A stretch of 15,252 nucleotides of DNA from an uncultured Spirochaetales bacterium (GTDB lineage: Bacteria > Spirochaetota > Spirochaetia > Sphaerochaetales > Sphaerochaetaceae), in contig CAKQTF010000010.1 of NCBI GenBank assembly GCA_934276695.1, forward strand, positions 1 through 15,252. The letters are read 5' to 3'. Within the stretch, counting starts at the first letter, position 1. Each line of letters opens with the position of its first letter. A program made the translations under genes and the position numbers. Positions 6,611 through 13,447 of the stretch are shown in pieces. Below the pieces are notes generated by a model. The model had not been told where the DNA came from, made no database searches, and saw nothing but the letters and a program-made list of their open reading frames with translations.

Positions 6611-7678
6611 ATGAAGAGACTATTCACAGTTATGTTAGTGCTTCTTCTCTCTGTTGCGCTCTTTGCACAGGGATCATCTGAGACTTCTACTGCTAAGAAG
6701 GCAGAAAAGCTTAAAGTAGGTATGGTTACCGATTCAGGGACAATCGATGACCGTTCTTTCAACCAGGGAACATGGGAAGGTGTTAAGAAAGCTGCTGACG
6801 AGCTTGGCCTTGAGTCAACATATCTCCGTCCATCAGGAACAACAACAACTGATTATGTGACAGCAATCTCTGATCTCTATGATGCAGGATATAGATTCAT
6901 TGCATGCCCTGGCTATCTGTTTGCAGAGGCAGTTGCACAGTGTCAGGATATGTATAAGGATCTTAAGCTTGTAATCATCGATGATTCGCTTTCTGATGGC
7001 ATCGGTCCGAATACAGTAGCTGTGGTCTTCAAGGAGCAGGAATCAGGATTCCTTGCTGGTGTCGCAACAGCTCTCAAGCTTGGAAAGGGATCTGTAGGCT
7101 TCGTAGGCGGACTTGAGATTCCAGCTGTCCAGAAGTTTAACTGGGGCTTCCAGCAGGGTGTTGCTTATGCTAACAGCAACCTTGGGACATCAATCGCAAT
7201 GGATCCATCCAACTTTGTATATTCAGGCTCATTCGCAGATCTCGCACTTGGGCAGCAGCTTGCAACAGCAATGTACAACAAAGGCGTGAATGCAATCTTC
7301 GCTGCAGCAGGCGGAACTGGTGTAGGTGTGATAAATGAAGCAAAGAACAGAAGGCTCTCTGGCCAGGATGTATGGGCAGTCGGTGTTGATGTTGACCAGT
7401 ATTCTGTCGGTGATATGGGCAATGGCCAGTCATGCATCCTGACATCCGCAATGAAGGATGTTGCAGGTGTTGCTTACGATATGGTCAAGGATGCAGTTGC
7501 TGATACATACAAGGGCGGACAGCTTCTCACACTCGGCGTTCCTGAGGGAAGAGCCGGAATCCCTGCATCGAATCCTAATCTGAATGCAGAAATCGAAGCA
7601 AAGGTTGCAGAGGTCGCAGCACTCGTTAAGAGCGGTGCTGTCAAGGTACAGGATACTGCAGCTGGACTGATTAAATAA
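6611..7678 (+). CDS. BMP-family nucleoside-binding protein (PnrA/TmpC/NupN-like)
   Basis: Exported binding subunit of a nucleoside ABC importer, 355 residues. Residues 1-19 are a signal peptide ending LFA, with mature start QGSSETS. Most BMP proteins are lipoproteins, yet no cysteine is present at this boundary. The BMP fold starts at KVGMVTDSGTIDDRSFNQG (35-53); the DDRSFNQ block carries the ligand-contacting Asp/Phe/Asn typical of PnrA. Later family blocks include VGFVGG and the stretch AIFAAAGGTGVGVINEA. Treponema pallidum PnrA/TmpC binds purine nucleosides and Bacillus NupN several nucleosides, so a nucleoside is the most likely ligand, though some BMP proteins bind other small molecules. 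The ATPase and both permeases follow in the same direction after a terminator-like hairpin. Confidence 0.92.
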   Translation: MKRLFTVMLVLLLSVALFAQGSSETSTAKKAEKLKVGMVTDSGTIDDRSFNQGTWEGVKKAADELGLESTYLRPSGTTTTDYVTAISDLYDAGYRFIACPGYLFAEAVAQCQDMYKDLKLVIIDDSLSDGIGPNTVAVVFKEQESGFLAGVATALKLGKGSVGFVGGLEIPAVQKFNWGFQQGVAYANSNLGTSIAMDPSNFVYSGSFADLALGQQLATAMYNKGVNAIFAAAGGTGVGVINEAKNRRLSGQDVWAVGVDVDQYSVGDMGNGQSCILTSAMKDVAGVAYDMVKDAVADTYKGGQLLTLGVPEGRAGIPASNPNLNAEIEAKVAEVAALVKSGAVKVQDTAAGLIK

Positions 7679-7698
7679 TCAGGTATAAAAATCTGATC

Positions 7699-7724
7699 GG
7701 CCGCCTTTTTCTGGGCGGCCTTTT
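7699..7724 (+). terminator. terminator/attenuator after the BMP gene
   Basis: GGCCGCC (7699-7705) pairs with GGCGGCC (7714-7720) around an 8-base loop, followed by TTTT. It lies 21 bases past the BMP stop and 49 bases before the ATPase start. The T tract is short, so partial read-through is expected. This would give more binding protein than ATPase and permease. Confidence 0.75.
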
Positions 7725-7743
7725 GAAAAAAAGGCGAGATAAT

Positions 7744-7756
7744 GGCGGTTTCCGCC
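7744..7756 (+). other. small GC-rich hairpin before the ATPase ribosome site
   Basis: GGCGG-TTT-CCGCC is a 5-bp stem with a 3-base loop, 8 bases before the ATPase Shine-Dalgarno (GGAG, 7764-7767). It could affect ATPase translation or add to the attenuator just upstream. It may also be chance in this GC-rich patch. Confidence 0.3.
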
Positions 7757-7772
7757 CCTCATTGGAGACAAG

Positions 7773-9311
7773 ATGAGTCATGTGATTGAAATGATCGGCA
7801 TCCGGAAGGAATTCCCGGGTATCGTAGCGAATGATGATATTACACTGCAGGTTGAATCAGGTGAGATCCATGCGATCTTAGGTGAGAACGGTGCAGGTAA
7901 ATCAACATTGATGAGCATTCTCTTCGGACTGTATCAGGCAGATAAAGGCGTGATAAAGGTAAGGGGAAAGGAAGTTTCGATAAAGAATCCTAATGATGCT
8001 TTTGATCTTGGCATCGGAATGGTGCATCAGCACTTCCAGCTTGTGCATAACTTCACTGTTGCTGAGAATATCATCCTCGGAAAGGAAGGCGGTTTTGTCT
8101 ATGATATCAAGTCCGCCAGCAGGAAGATCAAGGAAATATCAGAGAAATACGGATTATCAATAGAGCCGGATATGGTGATAGAGGATATCACAGTCGGGAT
8201 GCAGCAGCGCGTGGAGATTCTGAAGATGCTCTATAGGGATGCCGATATCCTGATCTTTGATGAGCCTACAGCTGTCCTGACTCCCCAGGAAATAGATGAG
8301 CTCATGGAAATCATGAGGAATCTTGCACGTGAAGGCAAATCGATTATCCTGATCACGCATAAGCTTGAGGAGATAAAGGCTGTAGCCCGCCGCTGTACAG
8401 TCATAAGGCGCGGGAAATTCATCGGCGTTGTGGATGTCGCATCGACAAGTGCCGAGGAGATGGCTGCCATGATGGTTGGCCATCCAGTGTCTTTCAGGGT
8501 CGAGAAGAAGCCATGCTGTCCTGGCTCTCCTATTCTTGATGTCAGGAACCTCAATGTTAAGAACAATAAGGGAGTCCTAGGTGTTAAGGATTTCTCACTG
8601 ACAGTCCATGCTGGTGAGATTGTCGGAATAGCAGGTGTGGATGGAAACGGACAGAGTGAGCTCATTGAAGCAATCACAGGACTGAGGAAGACAGAGTCCG
8701 GTGAGATCATATTCAAGGAAAGGAACATAACAGATCTCTCAATACGGGAGAGAAACGATATGGGGCTTGGCCATATTCCTGAGGATAGGCAGAAGCGCGG
8801 TCTTATCCTGACTTCTCCGCTGACTGCTAACATGGTTGTGAAGGAATTCGAGAAAGAGCCCTTCAGCAGCCATGGGATCCTGAATAAGAATGAGATAAGG
8901 GCATATGCTGAGGAGATAATATCACGTTTTGATGTCAGGTCAGGAGAAGGCCCTGACAGTCTTGCCGGAAAGCTTTCCGGAGGCAATCAGCAGAAGGCCA
9001 TAATCGGGCGGGAGATAACAGCGGATCCTGATCTTCTCATTGCTGTGCAGCCTACAAGAGGCCTTGATGTAGGTGCTATAGAGTTCATCCATAAAGAGCT
9101 TGTTGCGCAGCGTGATAAGGGAAAGGCTGTACTGCTTGTATCATTTGAGCTTGATGAGATATTCAATCTCTCAGATCGGATTGCCGTTATCAATTCAGGC
9201 CATCTGATCGATATAGTGAAGACAGAGGATACAGATGTGCATTCTGTAGGACTCATGATGGCTGGAATAAAGGCTGAAGGAGGAAGGAATGAAGGGAAGA
9301 GAGATAAATAA
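7773..9311 (+). CDS. nucleoside ABC transporter ATP-binding protein, two ABC domains (NupO type)
   Basis: Cytoplasmic energy-coupling subunit, 512 residues with two fused nucleotide-binding domains, as in NupO/YufO. Domain 1: Walker A G37-E-N-G-A-G-K43-S-T, Q-loop region MVHQHFQLVHNF, signature V141-G-M-Q-Q-R in place of LSGGQ (usual for this subfamily), Walker B ILIFD163-E-P. Domain 2: Walker A G288-V-D-G-N-G-Q294-S with Gln replacing the Lys, signature L401-S-G-G-N-Q-Q, and IAVQPTRGLDVGA where the catalytic Glu is Gln. So one composite ATP site is canonical and the other degenerate. This asymmetry is known in RbsA- and NupO-like proteins. Its 3' end overlaps the first permease by 23 bases. 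GGAG at 7764-7767 precedes the ATG by five bases. Confidence 0.95.
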   Translation: MSHVIEMIGIRKEFPGIVANDDITLQVESGEIHAILGENGAGKSTLMSILFGLYQADKGVIKVRGKEVSIKNPNDAFDLGIGMVHQHFQLVHNFTVAENIILGKEGGFVYDIKSASRKIKEISEKYGLSIEPDMVIEDITVGMQQRVEILKMLYRDADILIFDEPTAVLTPQEIDELMEIMRNLAREGKSIILITHKLEEIKAVARRCTVIRRGKFIGVVDVASTSAEEMAAMMVGHPVSFRVEKKPCCPGSPILDVRNLNVKNNKGVLGVKDFSLTVHAGEIVGIAGVDGNGQSELIEAITGLRKTESGEIIFKERNITDLSIRERNDMGLGHIPEDRQKRGLILTSPLTANMVVKEFEKEPFSSHGILNKNEIRAYAEEIISRFDVRSGEGPDSLAGKLSGGNQQKAIIGREITADPDLLIAVQPTRGLDVGAIEFIHKELVAQRDKGKAVLLVSFELDEIFNLSDRIAVINSGHLIDIVKTEDTDVHSVGLMMAGIKAEGGRNEGKRDK

Positions 9312-10503
9312 GCCTCTTGAGGCAAGGAAGGCATCGCCCCTTCTTGTATCTCTTTCAGCTGTTATCCTCGGAGTGATAGCTGGAGGCCTGCTCATACTTG
9401 CTGTCGGCAAGAATCCTATTGAGGGGTTCAACCGCATTCTGTTCGGAGCATTCTCCAACAAGAGAAGAATAGGAAATACCCTTGGAATGGCAACACAGCT
9501 CATATTCATGGGACTGTCATTCTCTTTTGCATATAAGACAGGGCTGTTCAATATCGGAGGGTCAGGGCAGATGCTGATCGGAGGAATCACATGCACGATT
9601 CTCGGTCATTATCTTCCTCTCTCAATCCCGAAGCCTCTGTATATCCTGATTGCTGTGGCTGCAGCAGTGGTCTCCGGTGGGCTATGGGGGCTTCTCTCTG
9701 GCTTTCTGAAGGCGAGATTCAATGTCCATGAGGTCGTCTCATCGATAATGCTTAACTGGACTGCATACTGGATTGTCTATGACTTCATTCCACGTTTTGT
9801 AATAGATCCAACGATTGTAGTAAAGTCGAAGCCTTTGGATTTCTCACATACAATCGGTATCAGATGGCTCCAGAGGCTCACAGGCATGTCGACTCTGAAC
9901 CTTGGCCTGTTATTTGCAGTTATTGCATGCTTTGTCATCTGGTTCATCCTTGAGAAGACGACACTGGGCTTCAATCTTAAGGCTGTCGGGGCAAATAGGT
10001 ACTGTGCTGAGTATGCAGGAATAAAAGTCAATAGATCGATTATGATAAGCATGGCTATTGCGGGTGCTCTTGCGGGCCTTGCTGGGCTTTCATATTACTG
10101 CGGCTACTCGAATATAATGGAAATGGGAAAGATGCCAAACGAAGGCTTCGATGGGATTGCAGTCGGTCTTCTTGGGAACTGCTCTCCTATAGGCGTGTTC
10201 TTCAGCGCTGTATTCTTCGGTGCTCTTAAGATGGGAAAAGGGTCTCTTGCCGCAACCGGCATTCCTACGGAACTCGCTGATACGATAATCGCTGTGATAA
10301 TCTATTTCACAGCAACCAATGTCATCATCGCATCATTCTGGAACAATCTGTTCAAGAGGTCATATGAGAGAAAAGAAGAAGCAATCCTTACTGCTCTTGG
10401 TCCTGATTCAGATGTATCCATTGAATCCCTTGATAAGGCAGAGCGCAAACGGCTGGCTGCAGAAGGGCGTGCGATGATGAAGAGCAGAAAGGAGGCTAAG
10501 TGA
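9289..10503 (+). CDS. nucleoside ABC transporter permease 1 (NupP type)
   Basis: Inner-membrane channel subunit of the BPD_transp_2 superfamily, 404 residues. ATG 9289 lies inside the end of the ATPase gene. AGGAGG (9278-9283) is five bases upstream, so the overlap suggests translational coupling. The diagnostic block reads QLIFMGLSFSFAYKTGLFNI then GGSGQMLIGG (about 66-98), equivalent to the GLFNIGAEGQ motif of NupP/YufP. Long hydrophobic segments predict 8-10 membrane spans. The last 50 residues form a charged cytoplasmic tail rich in Lys, Arg and Glu. It pairs with the next gene. Confidence 0.93.
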   Translation: MKGREINKPLEARKASPLLVSLSAVILGVIAGGLLILAVGKNPIEGFNRILFGAFSNKRRIGNTLGMATQLIFMGLSFSFAYKTGLFNIGGSGQMLIGGITCTILGHYLPLSIPKPLYILIAVAAAVVSGGLWGLLSGFLKARFNVHEVVSSIMLNWTAYWIVYDFIPRFVIDPTIVVKSKPLDFSHTIGIRWLQRLTGMSTLNLGLLFAVIACFVIWFILEKTTLGFNLKAVGANRYCAEYAGIKVNRSIMISMAIAGALAGLAGLSYYCGYSNIMEMGKMPNEGFDGIAVGLLGNCSPIGVFFSAVFFGALKMGKGSLAATGIPTELADTIIAVIIYFTATNVIIASFWNNLFKRSYERKEEAILTALGPDSDVSIESLDKAERKRLAAEGRAMMKSRKEAK

Positions 10504-10504
10504 T

Positions 10505-11458
10505 ATGGGTGAGTTTTGGAGTATCATACAGATAATCATTCCAGGGGCTATTGCATATACCATGCCTCTTCTGATGGGAGCGCTTGGAGGTCTGTACTCA
10601 GAGCGCAGCGGAGTCACGAACCTCTGCATTGAAGGCCTGATGCTATTCGGGTGCTTCTCCTCAGCTGCAACAATAGTCAGGCTTCAGGCTGCAGGTGTCG
10701 GCTACAATACAGCTATTGTGATCGGTATCCTTGTAGCTATGGCTGCCTCCACGCTTCTGGCACTGCTTCATGCAGTGGCTGCGATCAATCTCAAGGCTGA
10801 TCAGACAATATCCGGAACTGCAATCAATATGCTCTCGTCTGCGCTGTCTCTCTTTCTTGCCCAGACGATAACCGGAAGCGGAAATATCACAGTCGTGAGA
10901 GGTGTGATCAGACGGGATATCCCGCTTCTGTCAAAGATCCCGATCATCGGGCCGCTGTTCTTTTCCCAGACATACTGGACGACATGGATATGCATCGTGC
11001 TATGGGGAGCTTCATGGTTCCTGCTCTATAAGACAAGCTTCGGACTCAGGCTCAGAGCCTGCGGAGAGCATCCGTCTGCAGTTGCATCAGCTGGGGTTAA
11101 TGTCCATAAGATGCGCTATATCGGAGTCCTGGCATCAGGCCTTCTGTCAGGAATCGGAGGAGCTGTGATACTTATCACATATGCAGGTGAGTACAATGCA
11201 GGAGCAGGCATAAATGGCCTAGGGTTCCTTGCAATAGCAGCTCTTATCTTCGGACAGTGGAAGCCTCTTGGCATTCTTGGATCAACAGTTTTCTTCGGCT
11301 TCTGCATGACGATAGCGAATATGGGAAGGGTAATACCTGGTGTCTCAGGGATCCCGACAGGAATCCTGGGAGCATTCCCTTATATTGCAACGCTGATTGC
11401 GCTTATCTTCTCCTCAAAGAAGAGCTCTGCGCCACTTGCATCCGGAGTGCCATTCTGA
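10505..11458 (+). CDS. nucleoside ABC transporter permease 2 (NupQ type)
   Basis: Second channel subunit of the nucleoside importer, 317 residues, the usual length for NupQ/YufQ. It starts one base after the previous stop, with GGAGG (10491-10495) nine bases upstream, so it is tightly coupled. The hallmark N-terminal block is present: MGALGGLYSERSGVTNLCIEG followed by LMLFG (about 24-49). Near residue 180 is the stretch FGLRLRACGEHPSAVASAGV, the cytoplasmic segment conserved in this family and in NupP (there FNLKAVGANRYCAEYAGI). About eight membrane segments are visible. It is the last gene of the block and is followed 25 bases later by a terminator. Confidence 0.94.
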   Translation: MGEFWSIIQIIIPGAIAYTMPLLMGALGGLYSERSGVTNLCIEGLMLFGCFSSAATIVRLQAAGVGYNTAIVIGILVAMAASTLLALLHAVAAINLKADQTISGTAINMLSSALSLFLAQTITGSGNITVVRGVIRRDIPLLSKIPIIGPLFFSQTYWTTWICIVLWGASWFLLYKTSFGLRLRACGEHPSAVASAGVNVHKMRYIGVLASGLLSGIGGAVILITYAGEYNAGAGINGLGFLAIAALIFGQWKPLGILGSTVFFGFCMTIANMGRVIPGVSGIPTGILGAFPYIATLIALIFSSKKSSAPLASGVPF

Positions 11459-11483
11459 ACCTGCGTATTATATCTACAGCCCC

Positions 11484-11515
11484 ATCCCTCCTGCGCAAGG
11501 AGGGATTATCTTTTT
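11484..11515 (+). terminator. intrinsic terminator of the nucleoside importer operon
   Basis: ATCCCTCCT (11484-11492) pairs perfectly with AGGAGGGAT (11498-11506) around GCGCA, followed by TATCTTTTT. A 9-bp stem plus T tract directly after the last permease is a textbook rho-independent terminator. Confidence 0.92.
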
Positions 11516-11562
11516 CAGGTCATTTCAGAGAAAATATCATCAATGCTTTCTTCTCTGAATTG

Positions 11563-11678
11563 TTATTTGTCATTCAGCTCTCAGATTATTTGTCATGCTA
11601 AAACAGCTTTTTTCAGTATGAAATGGCGTGTTTTTGCCTAAAAACACCCTTTTTGTCACTTCAATATCAAAAATGTCA
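11563..11678 (+). repeat. TTATTTGTCAT direct repeats and related TGTCA elements, candidate regulator sites
   Basis: TTATTTGTCAT occurs exactly at 11563-11573 and again at 11586-11596, 23 bp apart. Related copies in the same orientation are TTTTTGTCA (11650-11658) and ATGTCA (11673-11678), whose TGTCA cores are 20 bp apart. AraC-family proteins carry two helix-turn-helices and often bind direct repeats with about two helical turns between them. A membrane-bound AraC regulator is encoded downstream in the same block, so it is the natural candidate. This is inference; no promoter is firmly placed here, though TTGTCA at 11653-11658 could also be a -35 box. Confidence 0.45.
11628..11654 (+). terminator. 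hairpin with T tract in the intergenic region
   Basis: GTGTTTTT (11628-11635) pairs with AAAAACAC (11640-11647) around GCCT, followed by CC and five T. It could be a backup terminator for the nucleoside operon or a leader attenuator if transcription starts upstream of it. As DNA it could also be an operator, since it lies between the TGTCA pairs. Confidence 0.4.
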
Positions 11679-11716
11679 GTATCGTAAATCAGATAAGCAC
11701 TATTAGACTGTTCTAA

Positions 11717-11739
11717 AAAGCACGGAAGGAGTGTGCTTT
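11717..11739 (+). other. leader stem-loop just before the binding-protein gene
   Basis: AAAGCAC (11717-11723) pairs with GTGCTTT (11733-11739) around a loop containing GGAAGGAG. The real Shine-Dalgarno AAGGAGG (11745-11751) follows six bases later and stays free. It may stabilise the 5' end of the mRNA. Confidence 0.4.
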
Positions 11740-11758
11740 GAAAAAAGGAGGATAAGGA

Positions 11759-13375
11759 ATGAAATACCTTAGAAAGAGTCTAGTGATTCTATTGGTGCTT
11801 CTGCTGTCTGCTTCATCTGTTTTCGCAAATGGATCGAAGGAAGCTGCAAAGTCAGAGCCTGCACAGCAGACAAGCGAAGTGAAGGATCCAAGCAAGCCAT
11901 ATGCAGGAACAAAGCTGACATGGTGGACGAAGCTTAATGCAAACGTTTCAACAACGTATCCGAATCTTGGGGATACCCCATGGGCAAAGTATGTCCAGGA
12001 GCAGACTGGTATTGAGATCCAGTTCATTCATCCAACAGTCGGATCTGAGAGCGAGAAGTTTGCTATAATGATCGCAAGCGGTGATTATCCTGATATCATC
12101 GAGCATACATGGACAACATATGCAGGAGGTCCTCTTGCTGCAATCAATGATGGCGTGATCATAAATCTTGATAAGTACATGAAGGATGATGCTCCTAATT
12201 TCATGAAGCTCATGGCAGAGAATCCTGATGTTGATAAGATGGTTAAGACCAGCAATGGCAATTACTACTGCTTCCCATTCCTCAGAGGACTCAAGCAGCC
12301 TAACATCACGCAGTTCTCAGGCGGAATCGTAGTCAGACAGGATGTTCTTGATGAGCTTAATCTTGAGAGGCCTGAGACTATTGAAGAGTGGGAGGTTGCT
12401 CTCCGTGCATTTAAGGAATATGGATTCGAGAAGCCATTTGTAACAAGAAGTGAATGGATGAAGGACGTCTGGTCTCCAGGCTTTGACAACTGGGGTAACT
12501 TCTATGTAGAGGATGGAGTAGTCAAGAACGGGCTTATCGAGGACAGCAGAAGGGCATTCCTAGAGAAGATGAACCAGTGGTATGCAGAAGGTCTTATCGA
12601 CAGGGACTATCTTGTTGCGAATAAGAAGTCAAACCAGACAGATTTCACAACAGGAAAGGCTGCTGCCTGCAATGCTCCATTCGGACAGGGGCTAGGACAG
12701 TATACACAGATCATGCATGATGCGAATCCTGAGATCACACAGGAAGACATCAGATGCACAGTTCCTGTGACAAGTGGTAAAGGCCAGAATGCGAAGTTCT
12801 CTAAGATGAACCAGATCTATGATAATTCAGGTGTTTCTGCAGCAATCTCCACAGACTGCAAGAACGTAGAGGCAGCAATGTGGCTTCTTGACTGGATGTA
12901 CAGTGAGCAGGGAATGCTTACTTGCAACTTCGGAATCCCTGGAGTGTCATATGAGATGATTGATGGTGTTCCTACATATACTGAGGAAGTCACAAACAAT
13001 CCTAATATGCAGTTTGCTAACGCACTTGCTGCATATACAAGGGCTTCAACAAGCGGTGTCTGCGTACAGGATGAGGAATATATCAGACAGTACTATGCAC
13101 AGGATAATCAGAAGGAAGCCCTTGAGCTCAGCATGAAGACGGATATGGGCGAGCACTTCTTCCCTCCTATCAGTGTTGCTGATAAGCATACTGATGAATA
13201 TGCTGACATAATGAGCAATGTGAAGACTTACTCAGACGAGATGGAAGCTCAGTTCATTTCCGGAACAGTTTCTCTCAAGGAATGGGATAAATACATCAGC
13301 CAGCTTAAGAGCTTCGGTATTGAGAAGGCTATTGCTATGCTCCAGGAAGCATATGACAACTACATGAGCCACTAA
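11759..13375 (+). CDS. extracellular solute-binding protein, LplA/LipO-type sugar ABC importer
   Basis: Exported sugar-binding protein of 538 residues. Residues 1-23 are a signal peptide ending SVFA, with mature start NGSKEAAKSEPAQQ, a flexible Lys/Glu/Ala/Gln linker and no lipobox cysteine. The fold starts near LTWWTKLNANVS. The stretches FAIMIASGDYPDIIE and GGIVVRQDVLDELNLERPET are typical of family 1 (LplA/LipO-like) binding proteins. AAGGAGG (11745-11751) is seven bases before ATG. It is not a close relative of the block 1 binding protein; only the general domain pattern is shared. No permease or ATPase for it lies in the window; they may follow the regulator downstream or be elsewhere. 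The ligand is unknown; an oligosaccharide is likely by family. The following gene encodes a YesS-like regulator, an association seen in Bacillus and Paenibacillus saccharide loci. Confidence 0.9.
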   Translation: MKYLRKSLVILLVLLLSASSVFANGSKEAAKSEPAQQTSEVKDPSKPYAGTKLTWWTKLNANVSTTYPNLGDTPWAKYVQEQTGIEIQFIHPTVGSESEKFAIMIASGDYPDIIEHTWTTYAGGPLAAINDGVIINLDKYMKDDAPNFMKLMAENPDVDKMVKTSNGNYYCFPFLRGLKQPNITQFSGGIVVRQDVLDELNLERPETIEEWEVALRAFKEYGFEKPFVTRSEWMKDVWSPGFDNWGNFYVEDGVVKNGLIEDSRRAFLEKMNQWYAEGLIDRDYLVANKKSNQTDFTTGKAAACNAPFGQGLGQYTQIMHDANPEITQEDIRCTVPVTSGKGQNAKFSKMNQIYDNSGVSAAISTDCKNVEAAMWLLDWMYSEQGMLTCNFGIPGVSYEMIDGVPTYTEEVTNNPNMQFANALAAYTRASTSGVCVQDEEYIRQYYAQDNQKEALELSMKTDMGEHFFPPISVADKHTDEYADIMSNVKTYSDEMEAQFISGTVSLKEWDKYISQLKSFGIEKAIAMLQEAYDNYMSH

Positions 13376-13383
13376 ACAAATGA

Positions 13384-13426
13384 ATGGCGGTCCATCCTCT
13401 GGTTCCCAGAGGCTGGACCCCGTCAT
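13384..13426 (+). other. very strong intercistronic hairpin without T tract
   Basis: CCTCTGG (13396-13402) pairs with CCAGAGG (13406-13412) over a TTC loop. After one T-C mismatch, GGTCCA (13389-13394) pairs with TGGACC (13414-13419). Past a 2-base bulge, ATGGC (13384-13388) can pair with GTCAT (13422-13426), with one G-T. About 18 pairs in total. It starts eight bases after the binding-protein stop and ends 21 bases before the next start. With no T tract it is more likely a 3' mRNA-protecting structure than an intrinsic terminator. Confidence 0.65.
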
Positions 13427-13447
13427 CTGAGCTCTGAGGCGTGTGAT

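Noticed and set aside
8631..8660. Damaged second Walker A (Gln for Lys) as a sign of an inactive ATPase
   Set aside because: The same degeneration is standard in the second domain of NupO/RbsA-type ATPases, so the protein is expected to work.
8231..8986. Long open frame of 251 codons on the minus strand inside the ATPase gene
   Set aside because: It lies wholly within a gene with unmistakable ABC motifs, and its translation is Ser/Pro/Arg-rich with no recognisable domain: a codon-bias shadow.
9241..9311. Frameshift between ATPase and permease 1, suggested by the 23-base overlap
   Set aside because: Both proteins have complete family ends, and a good ribosome site precedes the permease ATG; this is normal operon overlap.
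11257..11601. Plus-strand open frame of 114 codons spanning the end of permease 2 and the terminator
   Set aside because: It starts inside the permease in another frame, crosses the intrinsic terminator, and the product resembles no family.
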